64,000 nucleotides of DNA from an uncultured Bacteroidales bacterium. Lineage in GTDB: Bacteria > Bacteroidota > Bacteroidia > Bacteroidales > P3. The stretch's first letter is position 1; the number at the start of each line of letters is the position of its first letter. The translations under genes and the position numbers were made by a program. This document shows, piece after piece, positions 61,880 through 64,000 of this stretch. Location: contig ONJQ01000008.1 of the NCBI GenBank assembly GCA_900318175.1, forward strand, positions 29,173-93,172, given 5' to 3'. The notes under the pieces were generated by a model. It was not told the DNA's origin, did no database searches, and worked only from the letters and a program-made list of their open reading frames with translations.

Positions 61880-62650
61880 TTAGAAATGATAGTTGAAGCC
61901 GAGGCGGAAAAGGTTGAGATGGTTGGCAAGGCTCTCGGCATTGAAGGTGGCAATACAGTTAAAGTCTCTTGCAGTGGTTTTTCTTTCAGCCTCGGCACCA
62001 CCGGTAACATCCTTGTAGTGGGTGGTTCGGTTGACGAAACTAATACCAAGAAGGTCGATGTAAAGGTCGGCAGAGAAATGGTTGCTGAAACGGTAGTTGA
62101 CTCCCGGAACAGCAGCGATTGCCAATGTATTGGTAGTAGTTTTGCCCTCAACGGTAGTATTGTGGGCGTCGATTACACCGGCAACGGCCGTGTTGTAGGA
62201 ATGAACCTTGCTCTTGGGAGTCATCCTATAGGCTAACTGAGCCTCGGCAAAGAAGGAGAGTCTGTTGTAGGACATGAATGTGTAGCGGAAGTAGGGGGCA
62301 AAATAAAATCCGTTGCTCGTGGTCTTGTCCCAGCCTTCGAAATCCTTGTAGGTGCGATAAAGTACGGCATAGTTGCTACTGTAATCTTTATGCACTTCTG
62401 AAGTAAAACCAAGGGTTATGCCGACATGCATTATTTCGTTCAGGTTGTAGCCGAACTTGGGGGCAAAAACAAAGTCGGTATAACTGTCGTGGGGGATAAT
62501 GTACTCGGTGGGGGTGGTACCAGCGGCAGCATATCTATTCCATGTGTTACCGCCATCGGTGTTAAAGCCGATTTGGCCACCGATAACAAACTGAGCGTTA
62601 GCAGCAAAGGCAAAAGCTGCAAGTGCAAGAGTCAATACGATTTTTTTCAT
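61880..62650 (-). CDS. Outer-membrane beta-barrel protein
   Basis: A 256-aa exported protein with signal peptide MKKIVLTLALAAFAFAANAQ. The mature chain alternates strand and turn (FVIGGQIGFNTDGGNTW, DFVFAPKFGYNLNEIMHVGITLGF, FYFAPYFRYTFMSYNRLSFF) and ends NLFRLGFNYHF, with the terminal Phe used by outer-membrane assembly. It belongs to the OmpA-like eight-stranded barrel type. Function unknown; such small barrels often stabilise the envelope. The gene is convergent with the HerA-like gene. Confidence 0.88.
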   Translation of the reverse strand: MKKIVLTLALAAFAFAANAQFVIGGQIGFNTDGGNTWNRYAAAGTTPTEYIIPHDSYTDFVFAPKFGYNLNEIMHVGITLGFTSEVHKDYSSNYAVLYRTYKDFEGWDKTTSNGFYFAPYFRYTFMSYNRLSFFAEAQLAYRMTPKSKVHSYNTAVAGVIDAHNTTVEGKTTTNTLAIAAVPGVNYRFSNHFSADLYIDLLGISFVNRTTHYKDVTGGAEAERKTTARDFNCIATFNAESLANHLNLFRLGFNYHF

Positions 62651-62692
62651 TGTGTTAAGATTTTAGGGTTAATAAAGATATGTTTGACGGTG

Positions 62693-62700
62693 CAAAGATA
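62693..62700 (-). promoter_or_regulatory. -7 box of the outer-membrane barrel gene
   Basis: TATCTTTG on the minus strand, 43 bp before the start. Confidence 0.6.
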
Positions 62701-62767
62701 CACATTTTCTCTGATATAGAAATAAAAAAAATTGTAATGGTCAACAATACAGCTGAAAGAGACAATG

Positions 62768-62823
62768 AAAAGATGGCTGGCTGGGTAGCGCACTGCCGTG
62801 CGCGCCCCAGCCAGCCATCTTTT
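62768..62823. terminator. Bidirectional terminator with nested stem
   Basis: Outer stem AAAAGATGGCTGGCTGGG with CCCAGCCAGCCATCTTTT (18 bp), enclosing GCGCAC-TGCC-GTGCGC. It lies 30 bases after the FISUMP gene at 62854 and has A and T runs at the ends. Confidence 0.92.
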
Positions 62824-62853
62824 CCCCTGCCCGTGGGGGGCAAGGGTAAGGTT

Positions 62854-64000
62854 CTACTGCGCAGAACGCACAGCCCGAACAGAATGACCGTTGTCGCGGG
62901 CGCTGATGCCCGCGGACTGGTAGTCCGAGCGGAAAGCGAAGTAACACGCGACGTTCGGGCTGACCGTGTAGAGCGAACTCGACCAGTAGTAGCCGCCGAT
63001 CCCAGCGTATGTGAGCGAACTGCCATCAATGTAGCCGGCGGCGGGCAGAAAGAGACTATTGCCGTTGGAACCGGTGAAGCGACGACCGTTCACGCCGTTC
63101 TGCGTTGTCCACTCGCTGGTGGTGTTGTTTATCAGCTCTTGCCATTCTTCATCTGTCGGGGTACGTCCGCCATAGTTGGCGGTGGCGGCATCGTCGCCAT
63201 ACTGGAGGATGGTCAGATTGTCGGTGAAGCCGCTATAACCATAATCTGAATTGAAGCAGTATTTGGTGAGTTGGTCGTAGCCCCCGTTGCAGTAGATGTA
63301 GTTGCTCCAGTAGTAGGTGCTCTTGGTCGTGGTCTCGCCCCAAGCAAAGTAGTCGCCATAGTCCTCCGGCGAGGTGGCACCCACGTTTCGCGTTGCCCAC
63401 AACAGCCCGCTGGGCAGCCCGAGATCCACCCAATCGTTTGAGGGATCCAACCGCTCCACTGTCAGGCTCACCAATGCCATGCGGTTGTGGCGCAACGACG
63501 CGCGCTTCTGGAACGTCACAGATTGTCCAAGGGTAGAAGTGAGTGTTATGGACACGTCGTCCTCCTCAAATTCAGGTGCAATGATGTAATAGACGTATGT
63601 ATCCCTGTCACCACGGCCTATCGTGGGACGGTTCCCGGTAGGGAACACTAACGACACCTGGTGGCTTGCCGACGACGGTGTTGTCAGTTCTACGGCATCG
63701 TTAGACCCTCCTGCCACCGTGGCGCTGCCCAGTCCGCTCAGGTAGGCACTGCGCGTCTCCACCGTGATGCGCTCGAGGGAGAAATCGCTCTCCGTGCGGT
63801 TGGTTACCACTACCTTTATCAGAGAGCAGAGATTGTGGAACGTCAGCCGCTCACTCGACGAGTAGGCACCCATCGGCACCTTCACTTTCTGGTCGCCGCG
63901 ACTGTCCACTTCGTATTGCTGTTCGCGAGGTAGCGTCACGGCTATCGTACTGCTACTTGATATGTCCACATCCCCCACTATGTCGGCAGGGTAGATGGCG
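62854..64000 (-). CDS. Fimbrillin-like plus FISUMP protein, N-terminus beyond window
   Basis: The reverse frame is open from 64000 (reading AIYPADIVGDVDISSSS), so the start lies outside the window. The visible 382 codons give the end of a fimbrillin-like domain (YSSSERLTFHNLCSLIKVVV, DTYVYYIIAPEFEEDDVSI) up to about residue 180 and then a complete FISUMP domain: WVDLGLPSGLLWATRNVGA, DYFAWGETTTKSTYYW, GGRTPTDEEWQELI, GNSLFLPAAGYIDGS, GGYYWSSSLYT, and the C-terminal NGHSVRAVRSAQ. Probably a surface adhesin. Its architecture matches the gene at 47162. The last 40 residues are variable in type relative to the others. Confidence 0.85.
   Translation of the reverse strand, partial: AIYPADIVGDVDISSSSTIAVTLPREQQYEVDSRGDQKVKVPMGAYSSSERLTFHNLCSLIKVVVTNRTESDFSLERITVETRSAYLSGLGSATVAGGSNDAVELTTPSSASHQVSLVFPTGNRPTIGRGDRDTYVYYIIAPEFEEDDVSITLTSTLGQSVTFQKRASLRHNRMALVSLTVERLDPSNDWVDLGLPSGLLWATRNVGATSPEDYGDYFAWGETTTKSTYYWSNYIYCNGGYDQLTKYCFNSDYGYSGFTDNLTILQYGDDAATANYGGRTPTDEEWQELINNTTSEWTTQNGVNGRRFTGSNGNSLFLPAAGYIDGSSLTYAGIGGYYWSSSLYTVSPNVACYFAFRSDYQSAGISARDNGHSVRAVRSAQ

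Overview
The window is chromosomal DNA of a Bacteroidota bacterium, most likely an uncultured gut or rumen Bacteroidales. Three things support this. Many genes follow promoters of the Bacteroidota type (a TAnnTTTG -7 box, sometimes with a TTTG or TTG box about 19-20 bp upstream). The gene repertoire is typical: SusD-era style lipoproteins with fimbrillin-like N-termini, FISUMP (Fibrobacter succinogenes major paralogous) domains, BspA-type leucine-rich repeats, a T9SS sorting tail, DUF5106 thioredoxins and a DUF4143 ATPase. GroEL also ends in the usual GGMGGMY tail. No tRNA, rRNA, CRISPR array or complete mobile element was found. Genus cannot be assigned by eye.

Layout. 1-5.3 kb: the end of an HD-domain phosphohydrolase, then a small AT-rich cassette (HigB toxin, HigA antitoxin and an unknown 413-aa protein), then groES-groEL. 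The cassette lies between two near-identical 47-48 bp copies of the groEL 3' end, which looks like an old integration footprint. 5.5-15.8 kb, plus strand: Nif3-like protein, zinc-ribbon coiled-coil protein, histidine ammonia-lyase, a TolC/HlyD/ABC-2/ABC-2 efflux operon, and a LytS/LytTR two-component pair. 16-24.4 kb is an accessory region: FISUMP lipoprotein, two remnants of one insertion sequence bracketing a fimbrillin/LRR surface lipoprotein with an upstream 52-aa peptide gene, small lipoproteins, a frameshifted zinc metallopeptidase with a T9SS tail, and an LRR protein.

24.5-37.5 kb, minus strand, is a housekeeping block: polA, pdxA, leucyl aminopeptidase, an ABC exporter, DUF721, recF, ispH, an M23 peptidase, an unknown protein and lpdA. 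38-46.9 kb, plus strand: a DUF5686-like barrel, a DUF5106 thioredoxin, tpiA, a LolC/E-like permease, a sensor kinase and a fused NfnAB-type oxidoreductase. 47.1-57.9 kb, minus strand: a FISUMP protein without a visible signal peptide, an orphan OppB-like permease, tsaB, lolA-like, folE, rlmI-like, rpe, a YitT-family protein, yggS and a DUF4143 ATPase. 58-64 kb: a CsgG/LpoB-like plus FISUMP fusion, a HerA-like ATPase, an outer-membrane barrel and a FISUMP protein cut by the window end.

The most interesting signals are structural. A nearly perfect palindrome family has three intergenic copies. Two short elements share the same terminal inverted repeats. Three 33-bp repeats sit in front of the DUF4143 ATPase gene. 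The groEL-tail repeats flank a toxin-antitoxin cassette. Four FISUMP proteins have variable C-termini resembling the variable regions of diversity-generating retroelement targets, with strong hairpins just downstream, although no reverse transcriptase is present here.
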